Shown piece by piece: positions 1-10,615 of a stretch of 64,000 nucleotides of DNA. The position numbers and the translations under genes were made by a program. A model generated the notes under the pieces. It worked only from the letters and a program-made list of their open reading frames with translations, did not search any database and was not told the DNA's origin. Each line of letters opens with the position of its first letter. Position 1 is the first letter of the stretch. Source of the stretch: Incurvaria masculella (lineage: Eukaryota; Arthropoda; Insecta; Lepidoptera; Incurvariidae); contig OX335657.1 in assembly GCA_946894095.1 (NCBI GenBank), positions 18,290,001 through 18,354,000 of the forward strand, read 5' to 3'.

Positions 1-14
1 GAACGGGACTAAGG

Positions 15-157
15 CTGAGATAAATAGTTGTGCCAGAAACTAAGAGTAGTACTTTGTGACGTCACTTTGCATTACTTTGTGATTTCGTCCATACAAAATG
101 TGTCAGTGGCGACACAAAGTACTACTTTTCGTTCACTTAGTTCTGTTACGACACTTT
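15..157. repeat. Fold-back element, copy 1 (partly decayed)
   Basis: The left arm reads inward from a GAGATAAATAGTTGTG-type end to TAGTACTTTGTGACGTC. The right arm carries the reverse complement (CAAAGTACTACTTTT, then a degraded end). A much better copy with about 60-bp arms lies at 50690-50862. It sits in a smo intron, downstream of the last smo exon seen here. No coding capacity. Confidence 0.7.
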
Positions 158-280
158 CCTCCGCCTTAGTGTCTATACATTCCAACTCTGTGGTTAAAGC
201 CAATAGCATGCTTTCAAAAAACCTGTGTGAGTCGCATTAATAGGGGAAGGTGTGTTCAGAATTGTGATGTTGTGACGCAC

Positions 281-401
281 CAGCACGAAGACGACGACGC
301 ATGAGAGGTTCTCCTCGGCGGAGGGCTCGCCGCGGCGGCGCGTGCCGTCCTTCGAGCACACTATGTCGTCGCGCGACCCCACGCCGAACTGCACCAGCCA
401 A
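281..401 (-). CDS. smo: smo exon: extracellular loop and start of next helix
   Basis: The acceptor gatgcag|T at 402 completes the Gly codon left open by the previous exon. The peptide runs WLVQFGVGSRDDIVCSKDGT, then GEPSAEENLSCVVVFVL, a segment well conserved in Smoothened. The donor is CTG|gtgcgt (phase 0). The next exon would lie to the left of the window. Confidence 0.93.
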
Positions 402-3400
402 CTGCATCCATGAGAATGCAATACGTTAATTTTTTATGACGGCTGTATGGAAAGGTCCTTTGCCACCCCCTGACAAAACATGTTGTCGAAAAACAAAGTT
501 GTTTTGGCCTGGTTCTGTCAGTGCTGTGACAAATCGAATTGTTGCAACAGGGCACAAGACTAATGCACGCAAGCACTTAATCAATGCAAATAATGTAAAA
601 CCGTTTGGACACTCACTTAAACAACTTGTTTAAGAATACTTAAAGACAGTGTTAGCAACAAAAACTGACATTCATAAATTACAAGTAAGTGACTAAGTGA
701 ACTACCATAGGGACAAAAAAAAACTTACAAAAATGACAACTGACAACCATACTTGAACATGATTTAGACACATCAGCCTAGGCTGCCTGTCTAAAATAAA
801 ATAAAGAAAATACAAAATTTCCGGTAGGAAGTGGTCTGTGCCTTTGGCTGCAGTTTCTCACCCCATAGAAGCGACGGCGAAACACACGTTGATGTAGAAG
901 ATGACCAGAGCGGGGTACTTGTTGGCGGAGCGCCAGTCCACGAGGAAGGTCGCCACGGTAAGCAGGCTGAGCGCGAGGCTCACGCCCGCGCCCCACGCCA
1001 CCAGCCGGTGGATCTGCTGGTGCTCGTCCTCCGTGTAGAGCGGGTCGCGACATGGCACGCCACACCCGGCAATGCCTGCGCCCACCGAGCATGTACAGGA
1101 AACCGACAAAGTGCGAGTCGGGCTCTCACACGAAGGGTTCCATACCATCTTACAACATTTTATACCAAAAAATTACGTATCTTGTATTGGGATATTTTCT
1201 GTTATTAGTCATAATAAAAATACACACTCTGTTAAAAGTTCAAAGGACCTTGCCGATTTTACTATGGACCAGAAAAGCGCTACTACTTAAACAATACCGT
1301 ATCAACCAAACGTATTTTCATTCCTCACATGCTTACACACAATAATTAATATGGTTTACGTTACTTTCACAGCAGGAATAACCCGTCAGACACTTTTAAA
1401 AATGCATATTTGAGGTTAGTCTTGTGAAATGTTACTTCTTTTTGTGTCTTTGTTCACACGGAAAGGCAAGGACTTTCAGCATAGAACCATAAATATCTTT
1501 TTTCTATGAATTACGAAAAAGGCATTTAAGTTAAATTATAATTAAAATAGTAGTTGACGAATAATTCCCAAACGTGTATGTTTGTAGAGGAAGCGAAATC
1601 AGTATCCCATGATCGAACAGTACGGTCGTAAATCTTAAAATAAATTGATCTGGCTGATAACCTTTTCCTTCCGATCTAAAGGAAAATATTATAGTGATAG
1701 CAGCGTCAGTCGGTTCTCCGTAAACTATTGAAGACGTACTGTACGATCTTTAGCTTGATATATACATACAATCTGTCATGATGACGGCTTGTCGCGGTCG
1801 GAGCTGCCAGATATTGGTATAGAAAATAGACCAAAACTAAACTTAAGATTCATTTCACTATATAAGGAGTGTATTTAGTTTAGATTTTTATTGCAGATTA
1901 ACGACTGTGACATTTATCATTTAGCTGAAATCGCAAGATAGGATTAGTGAATAGCTTGCAAAATTTTCTCGGTTCTGAGCACATAATATCTACTCACCAG
2001 CATGGATTTGTCCCCAGGCGCTCTACGATCACGAATCTACTTGTGTGTCTAGACCACTGGACCCAAGAGTATGATTGTAAAAACCCAGTCGATGTGATTT
2101 ACCTAGATTTTGAACGAGCATTTGACAAAGTTCCTCATAGACGACTACGGGTTAAATTAGAACATCTTGGAATGCGAGGAAGGCTACTAACATGGATAGA
2201 GAACTACTTGGTCGGTAGAACATACCAAGTGAGAGTGGGTGATTGCCTTTCGGGAGTAAAAGACGTTTTAAGCGGCGTTCCCCAAGGATCAGTTCTGGCA
2301 CCGACTCTTTTCGGTCTCTACATCTCCGATATCTGTGCTATTACCCAAGCCATGTCAAGCCTATTCGCCGACGACGCCAAACTCATCGCCAACCCCATTG
2401 TGAGCAGTGGGACACTCAGAGACGACCTGGACAGAATATTGGAATGGACCCGTCACTGGCTTATACGAACCAATCCTTCGAAATGCACAGTGCTGCATAT
2501 AGGGAAGAACAACCCAAGACTCCAGTACAAAATCGGAACAGACATAATAGTCCCTACACAGGCTCAGAAGGATCTTGGAATAACTATCTCAGAAGACCTA
2601 AAATGGGCAAATCATATAGAGACTATAGTTAAACGAGCAAATACCCTACTCTACGTCATACGGAAATCATTTCAGAACCTGACCATAGAGACATTAATCA
2701 AAATATACAAATCTCACATTAGACCACTCCTGGAATATGGATTCCAAATATGGAATCCCTACTTCGTCAAAGATATTACTCTCCTAGAACGAGTTCAGAG
2801 AAGAGCGACCAAGATACCAAAAGTACTGAAGAAGAAACCATACGAGGAAAGACTAAAAGTGCTCAACCTTGGAACAACGAAGAGAAAGGGGCGACCTCAT
2901 AGAAACATACAAGATTCTCAATGACTATTACGACTGTCCAGAACTGCAGAACCTCTTCACTAGAAACACAAATAGTCATCTCCGTGGTCATAGCCTAAAG
3001 CTCAATGCCACTGTCAGCTCAACAAACCCGAGACAACACTTCCTGTCGAATAGAGCAGTTGAAATGTGGAACAAGTTGCCAGAAGATGTTGAAGCACCCA
3101 CCACCAATTCTTTTAAAAACAGGCTTGACAAACACCTAAAAACACTAAACTAAAGTAACCGTAATAACAAAGCACCAGTGAGCCCAGACATGAACACATC
3201 AGCTTAGGCTGCTCGTTCATCAAATAAATAAATAAATAAATAAAATGTCGTTACCCATTACAGCGAAAATACGCAACATCTGACAACACTGAGAACAACA
3301 TGTAAACTTTTTTAAAAATAATAATCCTTGTCCGCTGGAACTTTCATTAATTAGTAATTGAAAAATATTAATTTTAATTTTAATTTTCAATCACATGTTT

Positions 3401-4586
3401 GCCTATTGGAATCGGTCTTTGTGAATGTACGATTGCAATTTGATTGTCCTTTCAAAAATTTACTTCAAATTTTTTAATTTCTTGCCAAACAATCTATCCT
3501 TTGGACTGCTTGGCAAGAAGCCAAAAAAAACTCGATATTGGATACCGAGTGGTTAAGCTCAAATGGCAGTGGGCTGGTCACGTCAGACGAAGAGACCACG
3601 ACCGTTGGAGTAACCGTGTCCTACACTGGTGGCCGTGGACAGGAAAACGGGGTGTGGGAAGACCACCCGCCAGGTGGGAAGACGACATCAAGTGCATCGG
3701 CGAAAGCAGTGGTTCAGTGCCGCAGGCCTGGGAGGACTGGAGAAAAATTGGAGAGGACACAAACACGCTGACTGACTGACCTAAATGTTAAGTTGTAATG
3801 ATCGAAGCGCAAAACCAACCATAGTTATGATGGAATGTCATTGAATCGATTCTCGCAAACAGCTGGTGGGAACATTTTCATAAAATTCCCTCCACGTTAA
3901 TGTAAAAACCCACCTTCATAGAAGTGCTGCACCTTCTCGGTGGGGACGAGGGGCGCGGGGCAGCGGCCTGAGGTGTTGAAGCGCATCTCACGCGCCGGGT
4001 TGTCGCAGCGCGCCGGGAACAGGGTCTCGTTGCACTTGAGGAACGACGGGAAGTAAGAGGTATTGTACACAATCGCGCACGGCTCCATCGTTATCTTGCA
4101 CATCTCATACGACGGCAGGTAAACGACGTCCTGGCCCTGGATGCTCTCGCACTTGGGCATGAATATCGCGCACAGCAAGGGCTGCACGACCGCCCAGCAC
4201 TTGGGCACGTTGATCAGCTCCCTGTAGAGCTCGAGCCGCCGCTGGACGAGCGCCTGGCTGCCGTAGTAGGTGAGGCGGACGCTCGTGCGGTCGTAGGGGA
4301 GCCTCGCGCCGAGGCAGACGGCGCGATCGAGCGGCTCGCAGCGCGCCTTCCGCACGCAGCTGTCGAGCTTGAGCTCCCGCTCGGGGAACCACTGCGCGCC
4401 CTTCTCCTGGCGCACGAGGCGGTAGTTGGGCGTGCCGGCGATCGGGAGCAGCTGGATCACCTCCGTGGCGTTGTCGGGCTCGCCGAGCGCGTTCCGCTCG
4501 CCGGCGCCGCTCGCGTGCTGGCTCGCGAGCGCCGCCGCCGCGAGCCCGAGCGCCGCGAGCAGCGACCGCCACCGCCACCGCCGCAT
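281..4586 (-). CDS. smo: smoothened, 5' part of the gene (exons 281-401, 862-1075, 3914-4586)
   Basis: Smoothened is the class-F seven-helix receptor that relays Hedgehog signalling at the cell surface once Patched is inhibited. Three exons join with matching phases: 4586-3914 (phase 1 out), 1075-862 (phase 1 in, 2 out) and 401-281 (phase 2 in, 0 out), giving about 336 residues. In order there is a signal peptide, a Frizzled-type cysteine-rich domain with many Cys, the juxtamembrane GCGVPC / PLYTEDEH segment, helices 1-2, and the extracellular-loop motif IVCSKDGT followed by ENLSC, as in Drosophila Smo. The remaining helices and the long C-tail lie off the left edge. The large intron 1 holds CR1 and RTE remnants. 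The start at 4586 was chosen because a splice acceptor (cttgttgcag) sits one base upstream and a hydrophobic leader follows. A longer reading to 4628 is less likely. Confidence 0.95.
862..1075 (-). CDS. smo: smo exon: linker and first membrane helices
   Basis: The acceptor cgcag|GC at 1076 restores phase 1, giving the junction FYEG-IAGCGVPC, which matches the Drosophila Smo arrangement. Helix 1 is WGAGVSLALSLLTVATFLV. Helix 2 starts at YPALVIFYINVCFAVASM. The donor ATGGG|gtgaga leaves phase 2. A decayed copy of a 300-bp repeat begins about 25 bp upstream of the acceptor. Confidence 0.94.
1098..1235 (-). repeat. Decayed copy of the GGTTCCGTAC / GGCCGGTTTT element
   Basis: Read on the minus strand, the end is the hairpin-bearing tail seen intact at 14,100-14,140 (CGAGTC..GACTCGCAC, then GGCCGG-like). 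The adjacent body matches the tail-proximal part of that family. It lies in the smo intron next to the exon at 862-1075. Confidence 0.65.
1240..1934. other. Intronic stretch, nothing recognised
   Basis: AT-rich smo intron sequence. I see no exon, RNA gene or clear repeat. Confidence 0.4.
1935..3236 (+). pseudogene. CR1-type LINE, 5'-truncated and frameshifted
   Basis: The reverse transcriptase core is readable over about 310 codons from 1947: GFVPRRS, the VIYLDFERAFDKVPH block (first catalytic Asp), SGVPQGSVLAPTLF and FADDAKL (the FADD catalytic box). Near 2870 the frame shifts. From 2869 the second frame continues with RRERGDLIETYKIL and HFLSNRAVEMWNKLP, the C-terminal block typical of CR1-like LINEs, to a stop at 3153. 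A short 3'UTR ends in (AAATA)n at about 3220-3244. The endonuclease part is missing, so this is a dead insertion in smo intron 1. Confidence 0.9.
3490..3783 (+). pseudogene. RTE-type LINE, C-terminal remnant
   Basis: One frame ending at 3779 encodes KLKWQWAGHVRRRDHDRWS and later GKRGVGRPPARWEDDI, the conserved C-terminal end of RTE-clade endonuclease/reverse transcriptase proteins. Only this tail remains, in smo intron 1. Confidence 0.85.
3914..4586 (-). CDS. smo: smo exon with signal peptide and cysteine-rich domain
   Basis: It encodes 224 codons plus one base. MRRWRWRSLLAALG is followed by an Ala-rich leader, then the Frizzled-like domain including KCWAVVQPLLCAIFMPKCE and SYEMCKITMEPC. The donor is GAA G|gtgggt at 3914/3913. 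The acceptor directly before the ATG implies an upstream 5'UTR exon, which I could not place. Confidence 0.95.
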
Positions 4587-4689
4587 CCTGCAACAAGAGA
4601 GACGCGCGCTTACGAACCAGCTCCGCACCGCCCACTCGGCTAGATCTCGACCATTGAAACTACATTGTTGCTTTTCATTGAACTTTATT

Positions 4690-5970
4690 TAGGATCGAGG
4701 GCAACATTAAATGAAAATCTTCCACACTTTCTAAACGTTTATTCAATAAAATTTTACAAAATGGACTGAACTATTGTAGCTCAACACTTATGCTATCTTT
4801 GTCTCTTTATTTATTTTAGACAAAATGTAAAACCTTATAATGGAACCTTTAGGAACGTTTCTGGTGCAATATTGAGGGTTGCTGCAAAAGTAATACGGGA
4901 ATTGGAAAATTTCCCATCTTTGCTTTCGATGTCAATGAAATAGATAGTTTCAGATAAACCATTCGGGACAGAAGTCTAGGCATTGCGTAAATGCTGCACA
5001 TTGACAGAAAAGGCAATAGAAATTCGAGAGAGAAAATTACTTAGGACTTTAATGTTGGGATCATTTGTTTATCAGGATAAGGTGTTTAACATTTTATTAT
5101 TATTTCTATCTTAACAATAACAGACATTAAAAACTTTTTATTTCATACATAAGAACAAAACTTAACAAAAACATGAAAGACAAACAGTAAACAAACAGAG
5201 TGGCTTATTAAGATTCTTTACTTCAATGCAGGGTGTATTTATTTGCCTGCGGAATTTGAGGGGATTCTGTTGATTCATTTCAAAAGGAAAAGTAAGGAAG
5301 TGGTGTTTCTTTATTAACACAATTTTCATTTAATTTTGTTCTACAATAAACCGGTTATAAACAATTTTAATAAAATGACCAGGATCTTACTATAAACGAT
5401 GATGGCCTATGATGTCTGTACGTAGAAGCGTGGAGTCGAGTCCTCTCTGGATCGCTGCTACCGACGGGGATGGGACGGGGCGAGTGGGTGCCGTGCAGTG
5501 GCGGGGTGCTCCTCTGGCGTGGTGCTTCCGGCACTTACGCTAGCAGACAGTGGATACCAACAAAGCCGATAGCACATCTGTGGAAGCAATAAGCCAAAGT
5601 TTAGTCGGAGTCCAACAGTTGAAACAATTACCACATAAGGAAACATACTCACCAATTAAGCCTCGCAGCATTTCCAACCTGAACAGAATATCCATCATCG
5701 ACGTGTTTAAGGGATGGTGGGTTTTTAGTATCAGTGAAGAGTTTTCGAAGGGCTATGATATTTTTAATTTAAATGTGCACACAGTACCTACATAATATTC
5801 ATTTATTATGTTCTCAGGAAGCAGCATAACAATACATGTCTTAAAATTACCGAAAAAATTGGATCATAAGTGGTTGGGTGATTTCACACTTGCATACACA
5901 AATAATCTCATCATTCATATCTTGCAACCGTCCAACGCAACGAAGTCTTTTAAAACAATAATAAAATAGT
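4690..5970. other. Intergenic region between smo and WDR33
   Basis: AT-rich. The short open frames look random. On the minus strand a second possible AATAAA downstream of WDR33 occurs near 5800. Nothing else was recognised. Confidence 0.4.
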
Positions 5971-5972
5971 GA

Positions 5973-8288
5973 TTATGATTTATTTCGTCCCCCGCCGCGC
6001 CAGTAGGGGCGGTTCCCGCCGGCGCGTCGCCCGCGGCCCCCGCGCTGCGGCTTCCACGGGCCCCCGCGCCCGCCGCTGTGCCCGTTCTGCCCGCGCCCGC
6101 GGCCCCTCCCGCGCGGAAATCCGCGCCCCGCCCCCCCGCCGCCGCCCGCCCACCGCGGCGCTCCGCCGCCCTCCTCGCCGCCCTCCGCCTCCTCGTAGTA
6201 CTCCTCCTCCTCACGCTCGTCGTAGCCGCGCTCCTCCGTGTACGACGGCTCCGGCGGCGGGATGAACGGCGGGTTGTTCGGGTCGAACACCGTATCGAAC
6301 AGCGAGGGGGGCTTCTTCTGGTTGGCGGGCGGCGCGCCGCTGAAACCCCGCTCTCCCCGGTAGCTGTTGTGGTTGTTGTAGCCGTCCGGCGGGTAGGGCC
6401 CGCGCATGTCGGAGTCGTGCGCGTCGCTCGGGTACACGAACTGCGCGGTGCTCGTGTCCTCCTCGTCCTCCTCGAGGTGCGGCATCACCTCGTGCAGCTC
6501 CTCGATCTCGCCGGACGCGATGTACTTCTTGAGCGCCTGCGGGCCATCCGCGATCACCGCCTCGAGCTTCGAGCCCGGCTCCACCGGAATCAGCTTGCCG
6601 TAGATGATGATTGCCGACGGCGCGATGTTCTGCAGCGGGACGACCCCCGGCACCGACTCGACGATCGCCTGTGTGAGGGCCTCCGACGCGCCCTCGACGG
6701 CCCCCGTGTTCCATTGCATCTGGAAGTGCCGCGGGATGGGCTTGCTGTAAGGTACCTTCTTGACCTTCTTCTCGGTGTCCATCGGCAGGACGCTCGTGTC
6801 GAGGTCGAGACCGGGGATCGCTTTGTCCGTGTCGGAGGAGAAGATCTCGACCTTGTCCTCGGGACCCATGCCGGGGATGACGGAGGGCTCCTCGAGGTCG
6901 TGGTCGTCCTGCACGCCGGGCGGCAGCGTGTTCAGGTTGTACTTGTCGCGCATGAGGTCCCCGGGCCGGTTGCGTGTCCAGAACTTGCAAGTGTGGTCGT
7001 TGGAGCCCGAGCAGAGGATGTGGCCGAGGGGGTGCCAGGCGAGAGTCCACACGATCGATTCGTGGGCGCCCTCGATGCAGCCCACTTCCTTGTCGGTGCC
7101 TACGTTCCAGAACATGATGGCGCCGTCGGAGCCACCCGAGGCGAACAGTCCCTCGTGGTTCGGGTGCCACGCCACGGCCGAAGCTTCCTTCTTGTGCCCT
7201 CTGAAGATCTGCAGCTCCGTTCCCATCTTGCGGATGTCGAAGAGTTTCAGAAGATGGTCTCGGGATGCAGTTATTAACCAGTTACCGTTCTCGTTCCATT
7301 TTAAGTCCATGACAGTAGATTTGTGAGCATGTAGGGTGGAGAGCGCTAACCCCGACTTGGGGTCCCAGAGCTTGATTGGCTGCTGGTTGTCTTTGCTGCC
7401 GGATACGATGAGCGCCTTAGTGGGATGCCACTGAACACACTTGACATCGGCGCCGTGGCCTCGAAGTATACGCTCCTCCTGGCACCGGAAAAAGTCAAAT
7501 ATTCGAAGAGTTCCATCATCGGAGCAAGTAACAATTTTGGAGTCATTAGGGCTAAAGCTGATGCCTCTCACGGCTTCCTTGTGCGCTTGGAACATCTTGA
7601 CATTGTTCATGTTGCTCTGCCAATACTTGACGAATCCTGAGTGGTCTCCGGTCACCATCCAGCCCTCGCCGTGTGACCATACCATAGAGCGCACGGGCGA
7701 GTCGTGCGCCTGGAGGATCGTCTCAAAGTTAAACGTAAGTCCATTCCACAACGTAAACTCTCCAGACGACGCACCCGTGATGAGACGCCGGCCCTCTGGC
7801 GTCCACGCCACTGCGAAGATAGGACACCGCATCTTATTGGTTGCTGTTTTAACGAAGCGTGTGGTAACAGAATTCGTAGGATTATCGGGGTAGGAGGGGG
7901 GAGGGAGAAGGTCAGGCATGTACATCGCATCGGGCTGCAGCGCGTGCCGGTCTCTCCAGTCGCGTTGCCAAACACGGCACTCCAACTCCTTGATAATGGC
8001 CGCATTGTAATCGACCGTCTTCCTCATGACGGATTTGCGCAAGCGTTTACCGTCAAAATCGTCCTGAGTCATGTTCATTGGGCCGGCGGGCGGGAAGCGC
8101 ATTTGATACCCAAATGAGCGAAAACCGGGCCTAACGTGGCCGCCGCGGCTAGGTGGAGGGCCCAAGGGGGGACCCATGGGGCCACCGCGAACCGGGGGAG
8201 GGCCCATCGGGGGCCCCATAGACCCCGGGGGCCCCATAGGCCCGGGTGGCTGCATTAGCATGTTGGGAGGTGGTCGCGCGAACTCCAT
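5973..8288 (-). CDS. WDR33: pre-mRNA 3'-end processing factor WDR33
   Basis: WDR33 is the CPSF subunit that, with CPSF30, reads the AAUAAA signal in the nucleus. The 771-codon frame has a Pro/Gly/Met-rich N-terminus (residues 1-75) and then [20 protein letters not shown]. In the latter, F78, K81, R82 and R84 align with the human residues F43, K46, R47 and R49 that contact the hexamer. A seven-blade WD40 propeller follows at about 155-440 ([45 protein letters not shown]), then the conserved [14 protein letters not shown], an acidic stretch and an RGG-rich tail (about 695-771). The human protein is longer because of a collagen-like Pro/Gly region that is short here. The CDS has no intron. A probable 5'UTR acceptor (tttctaactag) lies at 8302. 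ATG context is strong (gccATGG). Confidence 0.97.
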   Translation of the reverse strand: MEFARPPPNMLMQPPGPMGPPGSMGPPMGPPPVRGGPMGPPLGPPPSRGGHVRPGFRSFGYQMRFPPAGPMNMTQDDFDGKRLRKSVMRKTVDYNAAIIKELECRVWQRDWRDRHALQPDAMYMPDLLPPPSYPDNPTNSVTTRFVKTATNKMRCPIFAVAWTPEGRRLITGASSGEFTLWNGLTFNFETILQAHDSPVRSMVWSHGEGWMVTGDHSGFVKYWQSNMNNVKMFQAHKEAVRGISFSPNDSKIVTCSDDGTLRIFDFFRCQEERILRGHGADVKCVQWHPTKALIVSGSKDNQQPIKLWDPKSGLALSTLHAHKSTVMDLKWNENGNWLITASRDHLLKLFDIRKMGTELQIFRGHKKEASAVAWHPNHEGLFASGGSDGAIMFWNVGTDKEVGCIEGAHESIVWTLAWHPLGHILCSGSNDHTCKFWTRNRPGDLMRDKYNLNTLPPGVQDDHDLEEPSVIPGMGPEDKVEIFSSDTDKAIPGLDLDTSVLPMDTEKKVKKVPYSKPIPRHFQMQWNTGAVEGASEALTQAIVESVPGVVPLQNIAPSAIIIYGKLIPVEPGSKLEAVIADGPQALKKYIASGEIEELHEVMPHLEEDEEDTSTAQFVYPSDAHDSDMRGPYPPDGYNNHNSYRGERGFSGAPPANQKKPPSLFDTVFDPNNPPFIPPPEPSYTEERGYDEREEEEYYEEAEGGEEGGGAPRWAGGGGGAGRGFPRGRGRGRGQNGHSGGRGGPWKPQRGGRGRRAGGNRPYWRGGGRNKS
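5979..5984 (-). terminator. AATAAA overlapping the last WDR33 codons
   Basis: On the minus strand the end of the frame reads CGA AAT AAA TCA TAA, so the Asn-Lys codons form a perfect poly(A) signal three bases before the stop codon. A T-rich run follows at once, and a GT-rich stretch lies about 60 bases further on. A second AATAAA lies near 5800. Confidence 0.55.
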
Positions 8289-8429
8289 GGCAACTCAGCA
8301 CCTAGTTAGAAAAATAAATCAGCATTATTTTGAAATCATTATAACAGTGTGTGAGGCCAAGGATGAGGAGGGTGATACTTACGGCATTGATAAAATCGTG
8401 GAAAACAATAGTAATATGACCATAAAATC

Positions 8430-8605
8430 TTCATGGCATGCTATCATGGGAATCGCAAAAAGTAGGACTCAAGATGAATGAAGACAAAACCAAGCTGATG
8501 GGAACCACAGACCTAGCATCAAATTCGATCACAGTGTTCGGCACGGCTACTTGGGCCAAGTGATTAAACTCGGACGTGACACAAAGAAAAAAGGCAGGCG
8601 TATTC
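8430..8605 (+). pseudogene. RTE-type LINE reverse transcriptase scrap
   Basis: Readable pieces are VGLKMNEDKTKLMG and, about 20 codons on, YLGQVIKLGRDTKK. These match the order of the post-catalytic block (GLKxNxxKTK ... YLGQ) of RTE reverse transcriptases. Decayed, between WDR33 and the next gene. Confidence 0.7.
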
Positions 8606-8767
8606 AGCTATATTATATCGCCAAAATAGGCATATTTTATTACATTTCTGGTTATTTCTTCCAAGTGGTAAGAATAAAAAAAAAACATTATATACTAGGA
8701 ATAGTGCTTGTTTGTTGTTACAACAAATATTGTTCCATTTGGACAACATTTTTAAATTCCAAATATT

Positions 8768-8897
8768 TACAATATTTAGTTTGACGGCTGACCGCGCGTG
8801 TGAGGAGCAGGACGTGCTGCTCCACGTTTCGGAGCCTCACATGGGCTCCATCTTCAGGAGAACGTGCCTGTCGCACGTCGTCAAACTAAATATTGTA
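8768..8897. repeat. Small inverted-repeat element (130 bp)
   Basis: The perfect 19-bp terminal inverted repeat TACAATATTTAGTTTGACG lies at 8768-8786, with its reverse complement at 8879-8897. The GC-rich interior has no coding capacity. A related single arm (CGTCAAACTAAACATTG) occurs near 9287. Confidence 0.8.
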
Positions 8898-9649
8898 GTT
8901 ATGTCCCGCGTAAGTTTTAAAATATTAATATCCAAATATTGATTTGCAGTTATTGAGTTTTTTCGATACTTTCAATGAAATATGACAACTGAAACAATAT
9001 TATTTAACTACACATTGTGTCTTTTTAGCTAGGTTAACTAACGTCAACCTCAATTTAACCAATTATGTTTTTAGGCACCCACCACGAGTTGCGAGTGTCA
9101 TCTAGCAAATAGCATCCATCCGTTTCTTTGTTTATTTTCTTCTATTAGGGATTGTTTAGGGATTTCATTTTAAAATAAATTTAACTATAACAAAAAAGAT
9201 ACTCATATCCCACGCATGAAAGAGTTGGAGCAAACATTTTAGTTTTACAATAATAATATGGTGGTTAACCTTTGTATAGGCAGCGTCAAACTAAACATTG
9301 AACCAAGAACAGTCCTTCTAAAAAACTAACCTGGAGATGCATTCACCAACTCTTTGCATGAGTATAAACGGATTGGTCAGTGTGTAGAATACCATTTGGT
9401 AGCAGAAAATACGCTACAAGCGTGAATGACGGAAGATTGCGTTGCATATGGAAGTTTGCAAAAAGTCTGTGAATGTCCCCCCTGATTAGCTGGAAAGTTA
9501 TAGATTAATTTAATTTTGTAGACAGAGTATTTTAATTTAAATTAATAATAAAAATGTTCCAATTTCAGATAGATTTATTCAAGGCAAGACATTGTTTTAT
9601 GACATTAAATACAGTTAAAGTGCGTTATCATCTGCATATATCGTTGTAA

Positions 9650-10025
9650 TTGTATTGGCATAAGTGGGTAGATCTGTTGAGAATATTAGATAGAGAACTG
9701 GTCCCAGTATACTACCCTGTGCAACTCCTGACTGAATTTCATGCATTGGTGATGCATCGGAGTTATATCTTACTTCGTAGCATCTTTATTCATGATAAGA
9801 TTTCACTAATAGAAAGAAAAAGTGCAGTAGCATTTTCTTTATTTCAAAGAGTAGCCTAGAGTAGCATCCTAGTGTAGCAAACTTTATCGAATGCTTGGCT
9901 AATGTCTAGGAAGACTGCGCAGCGATATTGTTTGTTTTCCTGTGCTCTATTCATGAGATCAATCAACCTATGTACTTGCTCGATAGTTCCGTGGCCTTCG
10001 CTTAGTCCAAACGGGTGTGTTGGTA
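9650..10025 (-). pseudogene. Jockey-type LINE reverse transcriptase remnant
   Basis: On the minus strand the sequence reads HPFGLSEGHGTIEQVHRLID, then VFLDISQAFDKV with the first catalytic Asp, the order found in Jockey-clade reverse transcriptases. Frameshifts and stops are present. Confidence 0.75.
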
Positions 10026-10225
10026 TAAACTAACACTTGCTAGTTATTGATTGGTTATGGTTATTAACTGGTATAGGATTGGTATAATCTAAGCTTAATG
10101 TTCTCTCATTCTATTTAGTATTATTTAAATAAATTAAGTTGCTTTTTTAGTGGCTGTTTTTAAGTAATTTAAGAACTTGGTACCAAAATATACAGTAATT
10201 GCTGTCAAATTATTAAAATAATCAG

Positions 10226-10615
10226 TCAGCCTCAATGGCCCAGTGGCGCGACACTTCGGCGATCGCTCTCCGAAGTTAAGCAACGCTGGGTCCGGTCTGG
10301 TCTTGGATGGGTGACCATTCGACCATTGAGAGAGGCTGGCCGTGGTTCGGATTCCACGTTAAACTGTAGGTCCCCTTCCTTACTTACTAGGTGGTAGGGT
10401 TTATCCCGCCCGGGTTGGTACCATCGCATTGGATGAACGATGGTCGAAGCGGCAATGAAAATTGTCCGTGTTTTCCATCCAGTTCAATGTAGCCGTGCAA
10501 TATAAGGAAGGTCCTGGCATGGCACCTAGTTCCCATGTGGTGTGTTTGGCTAATACCATGACAGAAGGTGTGGTATTAGCCATCCATGTCCAGTTACATA
10601 AAAAAAAAAAAAAAA
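10226..10615 (+). repeat. 5S-rRNA-headed SINE, copy 1
   Basis: The head (about 10258-10316) resembles the internal promoter half of 5S rRNA: gaagttaagcaacg, then cttggatgggtgacc. Just upstream, tggcccagtgg (10236-10246) fits a tRNA A box. A body of about 300 bp ends in an A run. It is about 97% identical to the copy at 45497-45887. The body is shared with tRNA-headed SINEs in this window (56978-57364). It is too short and diverged to be a real 5S gene. Confidence 0.85.

Noticed and set aside
4105..4635. 176-codon minus-strand frame rich in Arg and Ala
   Set aside because: Alternative frame of the smo cysteine-rich-domain exon; high GC keeps it open.
6078..7277. 399-codon open frame on the plus strand
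   Set aside because: It is the antisense shadow of the GC-rich WDR33 coding sequence, Arg/Val/Leu-rich with no domain.
10258..10316. 5S rRNA gene
   Set aside because: Only the internal-promoter part resembles 5S, and it is joined to a dispersed body with an A tail, so it is a SINE.
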